DNA of 64,000 nt, taken from positions 94,564-158,563 of the forward strand of contig NZ_FNNQ01000009.1 in the NCBI RefSeq assembly GCF_900106775.1, written 5' to 3'. A program made the position numbers and the translations under genes. Origin of the DNA: Marininema mesophilum (GTDB taxonomy: Bacteria > Bacillota > Bacilli > Thermoactinomycetales > DSM-45169). The notes under the pieces were generated by a model. That model was not told the origin of the DNA and did not search any database. It was given only the letters and a program-made list of their open reading frames with translations. This document shows, one piece after another, positions 1 to 7,266 of this stretch; position 1 is the stretch's first letter; each line of letters starts with the position of its first letter.

Positions 1-177
1 AGTTACCAATTCTCGTAAAACCTGAAGGACCTCAGCAGGAGGACCTAAGGGATTGATATTCGCACTAAAATCAATAAAATCCCCCACTTCTCGCTGAAAA
101 AGCTCCCCCGCAGTCCAGGAATCCCCACCATGTCCATACCGTTCTACTACTTGTCCAGCCCCTTGTTCTCCGTCCAC
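1..177 (-). CDS. cobD: Threonine-phosphate decarboxylase CobD, N-terminal part (runs off the window)
   Basis: The visible 59 residues contain ERYGHGGD followed by a TA-ELF segment and DFIDFSANINPLGPP. This is the hallmark N-terminus of CobD, a PLP enzyme of the class I/II aminotransferase fold that makes the aminopropanol linker of cobalamin from threonine phosphate. The proposed start is a GTG at 177 behind an AAAGGGTGG ribosome binding site. The gene lies directly downstream of a cobalamin riboswitch and an intrinsic terminator, so B12 should switch it off. The catalytic lysine lies outside the window, so intactness cannot be judged. Confidence 0.85.
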   Translation of the reverse strand, partial: MDGEQGAGQVVERYGHGGDSWTAGELFQREVGDFIDFSANINPLGPPAEVLQVLRELVT

Positions 178-198
178 ATCGATCCACCCTTTCCGTCA

Positions 199-226
199 AT
201 AAAAAAGCCTACGCTTTTCACGTAGA
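199..226 (-). terminator. Intrinsic terminator of the B12 riboswitch
   Basis: Reading leftward, a CTACG/CGTAG stem with a short A-rich loop is followed by GCTTTTTTA. It sits between the aptamer and cobD, as expected for the expression platform of a transcription-terminating riboswitch. Confidence 0.7.
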
Positions 227-284
227 CAGTGCCCTAAGAAAACGAAGCTACCATGATAGGATAGACCTCCGGCTCCTAAGGACA

Positions 285-430
285 CCTAACCATCCACGTA
301 GCCAAGCGGTGTCGTCGAGAAAGGTCGGTATCTGACTCAGGGAAAATTTCTCCCTTCACAGTGGCGGGACCGTGCTGGACTTGCACCAGCTTCCCGAAAG
401 GGAGCCTATGCTCCCCACCTTTCTCCTACT
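285..430 (-). promoter_or_regulatory. Cobalamin (B12) riboswitch aptamer
   Basis: On the minus strand the order is GCTGGTGCAAGTCCAGCACGG, then CCCGCCACTGTGA, then GTCAGATACCGACC. These are the conserved B12-box blocks of the cobalamin riboswitch family. The element lies between cobT and cobD and is followed by the terminator at 199-226. The outer boundaries (P1 and the kissing-loop arm, which may extend to about 230) are estimates. Expected behaviour is adenosylcobalamin binding that promotes termination before cobD. Confidence 0.9.
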
Positions 431-471
431 CTTTTTTCTTACCGATCACTTTTATCTCACAAATACTTACC

Positions 472-1515
472 TCACAGACCTAGATCCGCAAAGGTAGCCA
501 TCTCACGTGCGATTGCCACTGCGCTATCAAACATAGGGAAGCTAAGAACCGCTCCGCTCCCTTCCCCTAAACGCATTTTGGCATCAATCAGTGATTCTAG
601 CCCTATTCTATCAAGTAATATCCGATGGGCAGGTTCTACAGATAGATGCGAGGCGAACAAATACTGCCTTACATCAGAGGATAAATTCACCGCCGCAAAT
701 GCCGCCACTGTAGAAATCAATCCATCAATCACCACTGGCAGGCGCACCGAAGCTGCTCCCAACACAAAACCCGTCATCGCAGCTATCTCCAGACCTCCAA
801 CCTTCGCCAATACATCGATCGCATCCACTCTATCGGGCTGATTAACTGCTAGACTCTTACATACAATCTCCACTTTTTGTTGCCATGTCGCTTCATCGAT
901 CCCTGTCCCTCGACCGACCAACTCTTGTGCCGGAATCCCTGTCATAGCAGAAGCGACAGCGGAAGCAGCGGTGGTATTTCCAATCCCCATCTCACCCACA
1001 CCAGCCAACTGCACTCCCTCAACCTTCAAATCCTTTGCTATCTCAATCCCGATCTGAATCGCCTTTTCAGCCTCTGCTCTCTTCATCGCAGGGCCAACCG
1101 CCATATTGGCAGTACCATAGCGCACCTTTCGATCCACTACACCATCAGGAAGCTCCCTCAAAGAACTCCCTACATCAACAACCTTTACTTGTGCACCAAC
1201 GTTCCGAGATAGAACATTGACCGCCGCTCCACCCTTACAGAAGTTGTGGATCATCAGCCCGGTTACTTCCGGGGGATACGCGCTAACACCTTCTGCCGTC
1301 ACCCCATGATCCCCACAAAAAACAACCATCGCCTTACGGCCAATATCCGGCACCACTTCCCCAGTAATTCCAGCTAAGCGAATCACCAGTTCCTCTAGAC
1401 TCCCCAATGCTCCCAGGGGTTTCGTTAACTCATTCATATGGTTTCGCGCCGCCAACTCTATAACAGTGTCGATAGCGGGAATGGTAGGAAGTAACTTACG
1501 ATCACTGATCTCTAT
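472..1515 (-). CDS. cobT: Nicotinate-nucleotide-dimethylbenzimidazole phosphoribosyltransferase CobT
   Basis: CobT transfers phosphoribose from nicotinate mononucleotide to 5,6-dimethylbenzimidazole for the lower ligand of B12. Family motifs seen are ELTKPLGALGSLEEL, GDHGVTAEGVSAYPPEVT, GIGNTT and, near the C-terminus, MRLGEGSGA with the expected catalytic Glu. The first standard in-frame start is a TTG at 1455. Homology-like sequence (KLLPTIPAIDTVIELAARN) continues upstream of it, and GAGGAGG at 1525-1531 faces ATC-ATC-ATA. I therefore place the start at the ATA at 1515, giving 347 residues, the usual CobT length. No ATG, GTG or TTG exists in that stretch. The gene precedes riboswitch-controlled cobD. 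Confidence 0.9.
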   Translation of the reverse strand: MEISDRKLLPTIPAIDTVIELAARNHMNELTKPLGALGSLEELVIRLAGITGEVVPDIGRKAMVVFCGDHGVTAEGVSAYPPEVTGLMIHNFCKGGAAVNVLSRNVGAQVKVVDVGSSLRELPDGVVDRKVRYGTANMAVGPAMKRAEAEKAIQIGIEIAKDLKVEGVQLAGVGEMGIGNTTAASAVASAMTGIPAQELVGRGTGIDEATWQQKVEIVCKSLAVNQPDRVDAIDVLAKVGGLEIAAMTGFVLGAASVRLPVVIDGLISTVAAFAAVNLSSDVRQYLFASHLSVEPAHRILLDRIGLESLIDAKMRLGEGSGAVLSFPMFDSAVAIAREMATFADLGL

Positions 1516-1745
1516 GATGATAGCCTCCTCGATTGTCCGTTTCTCCTATTATACAAAATAGAGAGGGGGTGTTGTCCCCTCTCTATTTTTGCCATTATCG
1601 ATAAAAGGAGTAACGATCTGAGATACGAAAGCGCGTGAAGTCCCAAATGAATGGAATAATCCGCTGTTAGGGGTATGTTCCGATGAACTTCTAAAGACCT
1701 GACAATCCATATGGTCAGAAGTACATCAGCTAGCCTCTCCCTCAA
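1512..1745 (-). CDS. Small uncharacterised reading frame overlapping the cobT start
   Basis: A possible 77-residue protein starting with TTG at 1745, four bases after a good GGAGGTGG site. It contains a hydrophobic Leu-rich centre (LHALSYLRSLLLLSI). Its TAG stop overlaps the proposed ATA start of cobT, as in translationally coupled genes. A strong hairpin (1555-1590) lies inside its 3' third, which argues against a full-length message. I recognise no family. It may be an artefact or a leader reading frame. Confidence 0.25.
   Translation of the reverse strand: MRERLADVLLTIWIVRSLEVHRNIPLTADYSIHLGLHALSYLRSLLLLSIMAKIERGQHPLSILYNRRNGQSRRLSS
1555..1590. terminator. Strong hairpin, bidirectional terminator-like
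   Basis: A 14-bp perfect stem (AAAATAGAGAGGGG with its complement) around a 7-base loop, with T runs on both strands. It lies just upstream of cobT. On the minus strand it is followed by TATAAT at 1550-1545, a possible -10 box for cobT. Confidence 0.6.
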
Positions 1746-1802
1746 TTGGCCACCTCCACAGGTAAATTGCTTTAACCTCTAATTAGCTTTATTGGGCATG
1801 CA

Positions 1803-2108
1803 TCATGGACTTTGTTCGTCTTTGTTTATTTCGTCCTCATTCGTCTCTTTCAAGAAAATATTCGTTTCATGATATTGGTTATTATGATACGAAGGTCGAC
1901 TAGTTCTGTACGGGGGATGAATGAGCTCATTAGGATTGTTAGTTTGTTCTAATTCATGTTTAATTAACAAGTGAATGGCTTCGTTTAAACTAAGACCGAG
2001 TCGGTCGCAATATTTTTTGAACTGGCGATAGACTCTCCATGATAAACGAACGGTAAATTTCTTATACTTTGGAGCTTTCGGTCTGCGGAACGATTCAAGG
2101 TATCCCAA
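1803..2108 (-). CDS. Small ribbon-helix-helix (CopG/Arc-like) protein
   Basis: About 101 residues. Residues 10-50 read KFTVRLSWRVYRQFKKYCDR followed by a GLSLNEAIHLLIKHELE helix. This matches the strand-helix-helix pattern of RHH DNA-binding proteins. The C-terminal half is polar, Asn/His-rich and probably disordered. The start is set at the TTG at 2108, because AAGGAGAGGTG ends five bases upstream; a longer frame from ATG 2147 has no ribosome binding site. The target is unknown. It could be a repressor or an antitoxin-like protein, but no toxin partner is adjacent. Confidence 0.6.
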   Translation of the reverse strand: MGYLESFRRPKAPKYKKFTVRLSWRVYRQFKKYCDRLGLSLNEAIHLLIKHELEQTNNPNELIHPPYRTSRPSYHNNQYHETNIFLKETNEDEINKDEQSP

Positions 2109-2407
2109 TGTCGCACCTCTCCTTGATATCAGGTTATTTGTAGACATGGATATTTGTACTTTTTTTAATATATGATGCGGATAGGGTGGGGGGGACTAGG
2201 GTTCTTGTGCGAAGTTGAGGAAAACAAAAAGTGGCTAGTTCCTCTCTTTGAAACGCTTATAATCAGCCAACGCGTGATGGAGTGCAACATGGAAAAGGTC
2301 GATGTTGAAAAAGACAGGGTGAAACTAAAACGCTAAAGGTGGTTCGCTCTGGACAAATAACAATGTAGCTACGCTCTTAAGTGTCAAGCTGTCTGTTACG
2401 CATTCAT

Positions 2408-2608
2408 TTATAAGTATCGTCCCACAAACAATAGTAACCGTCCTATTTCCGTTACTTTTTCAATCACTAACACCATCCAGATCAACCACTGAGCACTTAC
2501 CTCAGTAAGTCCTTGCTTCAGAAGAATCTTGAATCGCTGGTGCCCTCCCACTAAGCTCCCGGTTCTGCCGTTCAAAATCAAAGGCTCGATGTATCCGAAA
2601 TGATCCAT
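2408..2608 (-). pseudogene. Remnant of a ParB-like / phage DNA-modification protein
   Basis: The first 40 residues (HFGYIEPLILN, then RTGSLVGGHQRFKILLKQG, then LTEV) match the ParB N-terminal nuclease-fold motif. That motif (GGHQR preceded by a P-x-I/L-x-N strand) is common in phage ParB-methylase fusions. The similarity stops abruptly and the rest is low-complexity frame noise, so this is a truncated fragment. It lies at the downstream end of the immunity-gene array and suggests phage debris at the island border. Confidence 0.5.
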
Positions 2609-2631
2609 AGATCGTTTTCAGCATAGAGAAA

Positions 2632-2653
2632 AAGCACCCCTAGTGGGATGCTT
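2632..2653 (-). terminator. Terminator after the Imm30 gene
   Basis: Reading leftward, AAGCATCCCA pairs with a GGGGTGCTT arm and is followed by TTTCTC. The sequence is nearly the same as three other hairpins in this island (3218-3239, 3745-3766, 6751-6775). Confidence 0.6.
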
Positions 2654-2671
2654 AACACACGTTCCTTATCT

Positions 2672-3130
2672 TCACTCTCCAAGTACATAGTCAACTTTAC
2701 TTTCAAATCGAACAGCATCTTCGTTTTTTATTTTATTCAATAGATCCTTGACAAGGCTCTTTGTTTGGTCATTAGAATCATCGAATAATATTTTATACAC
2801 TTCCCTGGCCTCATCATCGTTCAACATTCTATAATGAATGGTCTCAGTCCAATATTCTGCATTATTCAGTAAATATTCTATTTTAAAAAGAATTTTTTTG
2901 TATAATAAATGAAGTGGCATTGTTTCAATATAATGTAGTAACGACCACATTACTTCTTCAGCTTCTACATCATCATCAAACACTTCCAATAAATCTTCCA
3001 AGTACTCCTTCGCATCATCTCTTTTATATAGTTCTGCAAATATCTCCTCGAACTTAATACACTGATCTTCTGTTTCTAGTAAACTTATATCTTTTAATTC
3101 CTTAATCAAATCCATTGAATCTATCATTTC
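2672..3130 (-). CDS. Imm30-family immunity protein (probable)
   Basis: 152 acidic residues. The central segment EEVMWSLLHYIETMP followed by a long helical region with AEYWTETIHYRMLNDDEAREVYK resembles the Imm30 immunity family of polymorphic toxin systems. The start is ATG 3130 behind AAAGGGG at the right distance; the in-frame extension to 3226 has no ribosome binding site. It is the third immunity-type gene downstream of the nuclease toxin and has its own hairpin terminator. The cognate toxin is not present in the window, so it may be an orphan immunity gene kept against competitors. Family assignment is from pattern memory. Confidence 0.6.
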   Translation of the reverse strand, partial: EMIDSMDLIKELKDISLLETEDQCIKFEEIFAELYKRDDAKEYLEDLLEVFDDDVEAEEVMWSLLHYIETMPLHLLYKKILFKIEYLLNNAEYWTETIHYRMLNDDEAREVYKILFDDSNDQTKSLVKDLLNKIKNEDAVRFESKVDYVLGE

Positions 3131-3217
3131 ATTACCCCTTTTGAAAAAATCCGGCCATCCTATCTCCAAATACATCTCTCTACTGTCGATACTCACACTC
3201 CATATTCTCGGTATAGA

Positions 3218-3239
3218 AAAAAACATCCCGTAGGATGCT
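3218..3239 (-). terminator. Terminator after the second SUKH gene
   Basis: Reading leftward, GAGCATCC-tac-GGGATG is followed by TTTTTTTC. It is part of a repeated hairpin family in this island. Confidence 0.55.
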
Positions 3240-3703
3240 CATTCTGCCCAAGGGTCATAAACATATAATTTATCCAAAAACTCTTGGAATGTATTGCTAA
3301 TGAAGAATACAGATTTCACTCCACTTTCATCAAATAACTCATATATAGGTAGATCACGAGATGCAAAAAAGATTCCAGATGGATTTTCGTTTCCCTTTGG
3401 ATAGAAAAAACAAAACTTATCATTAATTGAACTCACCGCAAAGGGGATAACAACGCCGTACTTACTATATTCTTCATCTTCATCAAAAAACTCCTGAGTT
3501 TCTTGTATGATGTAATTAGGAGGTAATAAATCTCCAGCATCGTGTCTCTCGCCTTTTATATCATCTACACAAATATCAGCATCAGGACCTTCATATTCTT
3601 GATACCATTCCATAAAATCTCGCGGAAGCTTTACTCCGACTTTACTCTCAATGTCAGTCATAACTTCATCAGAAATAGGTTCGTTCATTTTCTTCCATTT
3701 CAT
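3239..3703 (-). CDS. SMI1/KNR4 (SUKH) family immunity protein, copy 2
   Basis: 154 residues beginning MKWKKMNEPISDEVMTDIE. SUKH landmarks are an initial ISDEVMTDIESKVGVKLPRDF helix-turn (G-x-x-L/F-P-x-D/E-F/Y), a central FCFFYPKG strand and a C-terminal NTFQEFLDKLY helix. SUKH proteins neutralise many nuclease tips by direct binding in the cytoplasm. It is a paralogue of the next gene upstream (same MKWKKM start and same FYPKG and SNTFQ blocks). The start ATG follows GAGGTTAAAAG. Probably cotranscribed with the toxin, or expressed alone given the hairpin upstream. Confidence 0.85.
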   Translation of the reverse strand: MKWKKMNEPISDEVMTDIESKVGVKLPRDFMEWYQEYEGPDADICVDDIKGERHDAGDLLPPNYIIQETQEFFDEDEEYSKYGVVIPFAVSSINDKFCFFYPKGNENPSGIFFASRDLPIYELFDESGVKSVFFISNTFQEFLDKLYVYDPWAE

Positions 3704-3744
3704 CTTTTAACCTCAATTATGTCGTAAAATCTACTTCTAAAGAT

Positions 3745-3766
3745 AAAAGCACCCAGTGGATGCTTT
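3745..3766 (-). terminator. Hairpin between the two SUKH genes
   Basis: AAAAGCATCC-act-GGGTGCTTTT on the minus strand, a near-copy of the hairpins at 2632, 3218 and 6751. Confidence 0.55.
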
Positions 3767-3783
3767 TTTCGTTATTCTACCAT

Positions 3784-4254
3784 TTAATCTTCGAAGGGAT
3801 CATAATGGTACAATTGATCTAGGAACCCCTGAAATGTATTACTGATAAACAATTCACTTCTTATTCCATTCTCATCAAAAACTGCCGAATTATCTACATC
3901 ACTAGATTTAAAATATATCCCAGAAGGACTTTCGCTCCCTTTTGGATAGAATAGAAAATATTTGCTAGCTATTGAATCTACAGCAAAAGGAACAGCTATG
4001 CCAAATTCTCTATATTTTTTATCTCCATCTTCAAAAAATAAATTAGCATCATAAATAATACTTTTAGGACCAAGAAACCCCTCTACATCTTGTGCTTCGT
4101 CATTAACATCAACCCATACATGATCGCTTTCAGGTCCTTCAAATTGTTGAGTCCATTCCACGAAATCCTGCGGAAGTTTTACTCCTAATTGTTTTTCAAC
4201 TTCAGCCATTGCTTCATCTGAAATAGGTGTACTCATTTTCTTCCACTTCATCAT
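3784..4254 (-). CDS. SMI1/KNR4 (SUKH) family immunity protein, copy 1 (likely cognate)
   Basis: 156 residues with the same architecture as the copy at 3239-3703: ISDEAMAEVEKQLGVKLPQDF at the N-terminus, YFLFYPKG in the core and SNTFQGFLDQLYHYDPF at the end. Its ribosome binding site (GGGGGAGG) lies in the last codons of the toxin gene, and the ATG at 4254 is six bases from the toxin stop. This tight coupling makes it the best candidate for the immunity partner of the WHH nuclease tip. SUKH proteins are established partners of HNH/ENDO VII-type tips. Inferred function: cytoplasmic inhibitor protecting the producer and its kin. Confidence 0.88.
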   Translation of the reverse strand: MMKWKKMSTPISDEAMAEVEKQLGVKLPQDFVEWTQQFEGPESDHVWVDVNDEAQDVEGFLGPKSIIYDANLFFEDGDKKYREFGIAVPFAVDSIASKYFLFYPKGSESPSGIYFKSSDVDNSAVFDENGIRSELFISNTFQGFLDQLYHYDPFED

Positions 4255-4259
4255 TTGCA

Positions 4260-6590
4260 CTACCTCCCCCTATATATTTGTTTTCCCCAATGAGAGTGTC
4301 CACCTGTATGAGGGAATGAATTGTTTAATTCATATGGAACTAATATCATCTTACCAGTGGCTTTATCATGGTGCCATGTTAATTGTTCATCAGGATTAGC
4401 TTTTACACCTGGCCCTATAGATCCTTTATTTTTCTCAATAGCCTCAATTTGCGATTCAGTAAAATCGAAATCTTCCTTCCAGTTTGGATACTGCTCTTTG
4501 AAAAGTTGGGTCGTGTAGCGCGTCTGCTCACCGCTTTTTCCTACTAATGAATCGGCAGGTAATGTAATTTCAACTAACTTACCGTCTTTAGCTTTTAATG
4601 CATAAGAAGTGAAATCAGGTGCTGCATCCTGATCATAAGGAACCCTATAGGTTTTTCCTGAAGGTGTGGTTTTCTCCAATACTAGATTTGCTTTATCAGC
4701 ATGATAAACTTTATAGGTTCGTCCATCCGATCCGTATGCTTTCATTTCACCCGTCTCCGGATCAATTTCTGTCCTAAAAGTGTAATTAGGGTCCCCTGGC
4801 TTCAGACTTGGTGGTTTCTTCGCTTGAAAAGCAACTTCTGACCCAGACCCTCGACTTTCACGATAATCTGGTTCATTCCAATCATGCCGATCCCAATCTG
4901 CTCTCATCCGCATCCCAGTACCCGCATCTACTACGGATCTTCCTGGCATCCAGTTCCTCGCAGAGCGTTGAACGCGGGATTTCAGTGAATCCATCAGTTC
5001 ATTGCCTGCACGGAGTGCGGGTACGCGGCGGAGCAGTTGATCAGCGGCTAAGGTAAAGACTGTGTTAACCGCCTCTTGGGGAGGCTTTTTCAGCAGTTCC
5101 CGTGTCCACTGCTTGGTTGCACCCATCGGATCGTTCATAAACGATTTCATTGGTATTGGGCTTTGCAGAACATCGTTTGCGGTCAATGCTGCACCGAGAG
5201 CTGTCATCCCTCCGGCAAGAAAACCTCCACCCGTTGCGACAGTGAGAACCCCACCAATCACTGCCGTCCCTGCGATGATCCCTCCTTTTTCCCAACCATT
5301 CAACCCCTGCCACCAATCCGATAGCTGGTCAAAAAGCCCTGCAAAATAGGCATCGGTTATCGTGAAATGGCTCAGTAGACTGCTAGATAGCCCAAGTACT
5401 AAGAGCGTGGCGAACACTCCACCTAAGAAGAGGAAACGTTGTTGAAGGGACACACGTAAATCACCTAAATTAGGGAATAGTTCGTCTTTTTCTTGTAGGA
5501 GCGTAAATCCGTAATGCCTTCGTTCCCGGGTGAACAACATCATATGTCCCCATGCCTGACGCCCTCGGAACAAAGATTGAATGATTGTTAACAATTCAAA
5601 TATGGGTTCAATCACTTGTTCCTTTGGCAATAAGGGCAACTGATGACGCACTAGATTTAAACGACGGAAATCCATCCACACGGCTACAAGTAATACAATC
5701 ACAAATGACCATAGGTAAAAGTGACCTTGCCCCAAAAGGGTATGGAGTAGGTCCTTCCATGGCCCTGGATTTTGATCATTCCAAGAACTATGATCAAAAG
5801 TCGCCCACAAGTAAACGAAAAGAGGAAAGAGAAACCCTTTTTTCCCCCAGCGATTTTTCATGCGGATACTGATCCCGATGGCTAACGTGACAAACGCTGT
5901 CCAAACTCCATGATCGACAGAGATGGCTCCCCCACTTTCATTGGTACCGGGGAAAAGGGTAAACACTTGCCAACTGTCATCCGATTCAGAAAACAATCGA
6001 AAAAAGTAGCCAATTAATCCTCCAGAGTCGGTAGCGACCCACCGACGTACCATCTCTTCCATAAAGTCAAAGCCGACACCAGTGGCTCCGCCCACCAGCA
6101 TGTAATCGGTTAGACTAAATGTCTGTGATCTTCGTGTAAAACAGAAGATCAACAAAAAGGGCAACAGTTTAATCGTTTCTTCCGTGATGGGCCCTACTAC
6201 CACACTGCTCCAATCTGCTTGGATCGTAGCAGACCCTTCAGCAAATAGCGTGTGCACTCCATATAAAAGAAGAGCGGATAATGGAGCAATGATCCATGCC
6301 CCGACAGCAAAAAATCGCGCCATTCCTGTCCATGTTAATGTCTTACTTCGGGAGAGAAACCAAAACTGCCATAACAAGTAATAACTCCATAAAAACTGCG
6401 TAAAGGCTTCTTTTACCTGGGGAAAGAAAATAGCTGCAAGGATAGCTAAGGGGATAAAAATCCACGCCAAAGTAATATAAACCTTCCGAAGGCGTCGGAG
6501 TAGATCAGTGTGACGAGTTACCCACCGTTCTCTTCGATCTTTCCAGTACATCAGGAAAGCCGTACCCAACTGCCTCATACTTTCTAACAA
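4260..6590 (-). CDS. Polymorphic toxin: PrsW-like membrane protease module with C-terminal WHH nuclease
   Basis: 776 residues. Residues 1-310 form a multi-TM domain with PrsW/CPBP-like signatures: PITEETIK at 136-143, GVGFDFMEE at about 173-181, DHGVWTAF with a conserved His near 229, and FDHSSWN near 268-273. Two more TM segments lie near 388-412 and 438-475 (the latter Gly/Ala-rich). A charged pretoxin stretch (480-600) and YD-like strands follow (YTFRTEIDPETGEMKAYGSDG). The tip is TWHHDKATGKMILVPYELN then HTGGHSHWG, the WHH/HNH-ENDO VII nuclease signature. TTG 6590 is chosen because AAGGAGGG abuts the ATG at 6596 and is correctly spaced for the TTG. SUKH immunity genes follow. Inference: the protease module anchors and may release the tip. 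The substrate is probably DNA or RNA. Confidence 0.85.
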   Translation of the reverse strand: MLESMRQLGTAFLMYWKDRRERWVTRHTDLLRRLRKVYITLAWIFIPLAILAAIFFPQVKEAFTQFLWSYYLLWQFWFLSRSKTLTWTGMARFFAVGAWIIAPLSALLLYGVHTLFAEGSATIQADWSSVVVGPITEETIKLLPFLLIFCFTRRSQTFSLTDYMLVGGATGVGFDFMEEMVRRWVATDSGGLIGYFFRLFSESDDSWQVFTLFPGTNESGGAISVDHGVWTAFVTLAIGISIRMKNRWGKKGFLFPLFVYLWATFDHSSWNDQNPGPWKDLLHTLLGQGHFYLWSFVIVLLVAVWMDFRRLNLVRHQLPLLPKEQVIEPIFELLTIIQSLFRGRQAWGHMMLFTRERRHYGFTLLQEKDELFPNLGDLRVSLQQRFLFLGGVFATLLVLGLSSSLLSHFTITDAYFAGLFDQLSDWWQGLNGWEKGGIIAGTAVIGGVLTVATGGGFLAGGMTALGAALTANDVLQSPIPMKSFMNDPMGATKQWTRELLKKPPQEAVNTVFTLAADQLLRRVPALRAGNELMDSLKSRVQRSARNWMPGRSVVDAGTGMRMRADWDRHDWNEPDYRESRGSGSEVAFQAKKPPSLKPGDPNYTFRTEIDPETGEMKAYGSDGRTYKVYHADKANLVLEKTTPSGKTYRVPYDQDAAPDFTSYALKAKDGKLVEITLPADSLVGKSGEQTRYTTQLFKEQYPNWKEDFDFTESQIEAIEKNKGSIGPGVKANPDEQLTWHHDKATGKMILVPYELNNSFPHTGGHSHWGKQIYRGR

Positions 6591-6750
6591 ACACATCCCT
6601 CCTTGTCTAATTCAAGCGTATCAAACAAAAAGGGGTAGAACTATACAACTTTTGATCTATATTATCCATCTAATAACATAAAAAATTCTGATGCATCATC
6701 TTTTTAATCCTACAAGTTATATTACTCGGAGCATGAGATCTCCCCTATAG

Positions 6751-6775
6751 AAAAAGCACCCACTTGGGCACTTTT
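6751..6775 (-). terminator. Terminator after the YezG-like gene
   Basis: AAAAGTGCCC-aagt-GGGTGCTTTTT on the minus strand. It resembles the hairpins after the other immunity genes. Confidence 0.65.
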
Positions 6776-6833
6776 AAAAATACTCTTTTATTCACTTTCT
6801 GTTTTTCGATCTAATATACTCTAATTTTCTCTA

Positions 6834-7264
6834 TCATAAATCACTTTTAGAATCAATACATAAGTATTCATAATCCCATATTAGTTTTCTTTCATGTGAA
6901 TCTGATTCCATCAAGTCTTCATACCCATAATTAATTTTGAAATGATTAGAGGAATCGAAAGTAATCGTGAATGTAGACCAAGGCTCATGCTCACTTTGCT
7001 TAAATTCGTTCCATAGTTCCTCAACCAAATCATATAACTGATCATCTAGTTCGTCATAGTCATCTTCATCTACTTGGAACAAATCAGGTATATCTAAACT
7101 ATAAATTGGCTTATTTTTGGTAATAGGGATGTAATAAAAAAACCAGACTGATACCCTTCCATAGCAGCACGATGAATATAAATTTTTTGCCATTCCTCAG
7201 GGATTATTTCAATTACTGTCTCAATTATTTTTGGGTAAAGAACACCTAATTTTTCTTCAATCAT
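6834..7264 (-). pseudogene. yezG: YezG-family (DUF600) immunity protein, frameshifted
   Basis: ATG 7264 follows AGGAGGG. The first frame reads MIEEKLGVLYPKIIETVIEI with PEEWQKIYIHRAAMEGYQSG. The second frame continues YYIPITKNKPIYSLDIPDLF, DEDDYDELDDQLYDLVEELW, EPWSTFTITFDSSNHFKINY and YEDLMESDSHERKLIWDYEY. Joined, this is the complete YezG/DUF600 pattern. The frame breaks at a run of seven T (plus-strand A7 at 7136-7142), so one base is lost. It could be a true inactivating mutation, a phase-variable tract or a sequencing error. YezG is the known immunity partner of B. subtilis YeeF nuclease, and a YeeF-like tip lies immediately upstream. Confidence 0.8.
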
Positions 7265-7266
7265 TT

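Noticed and set aside
2260..2340. 19-residue plus-strand frame (MECNMEKVDVEKDRVKLKR)
   Set aside because: It looks faintly phage-like, but no ribosome binding site and no recognisable partner; too short to support.
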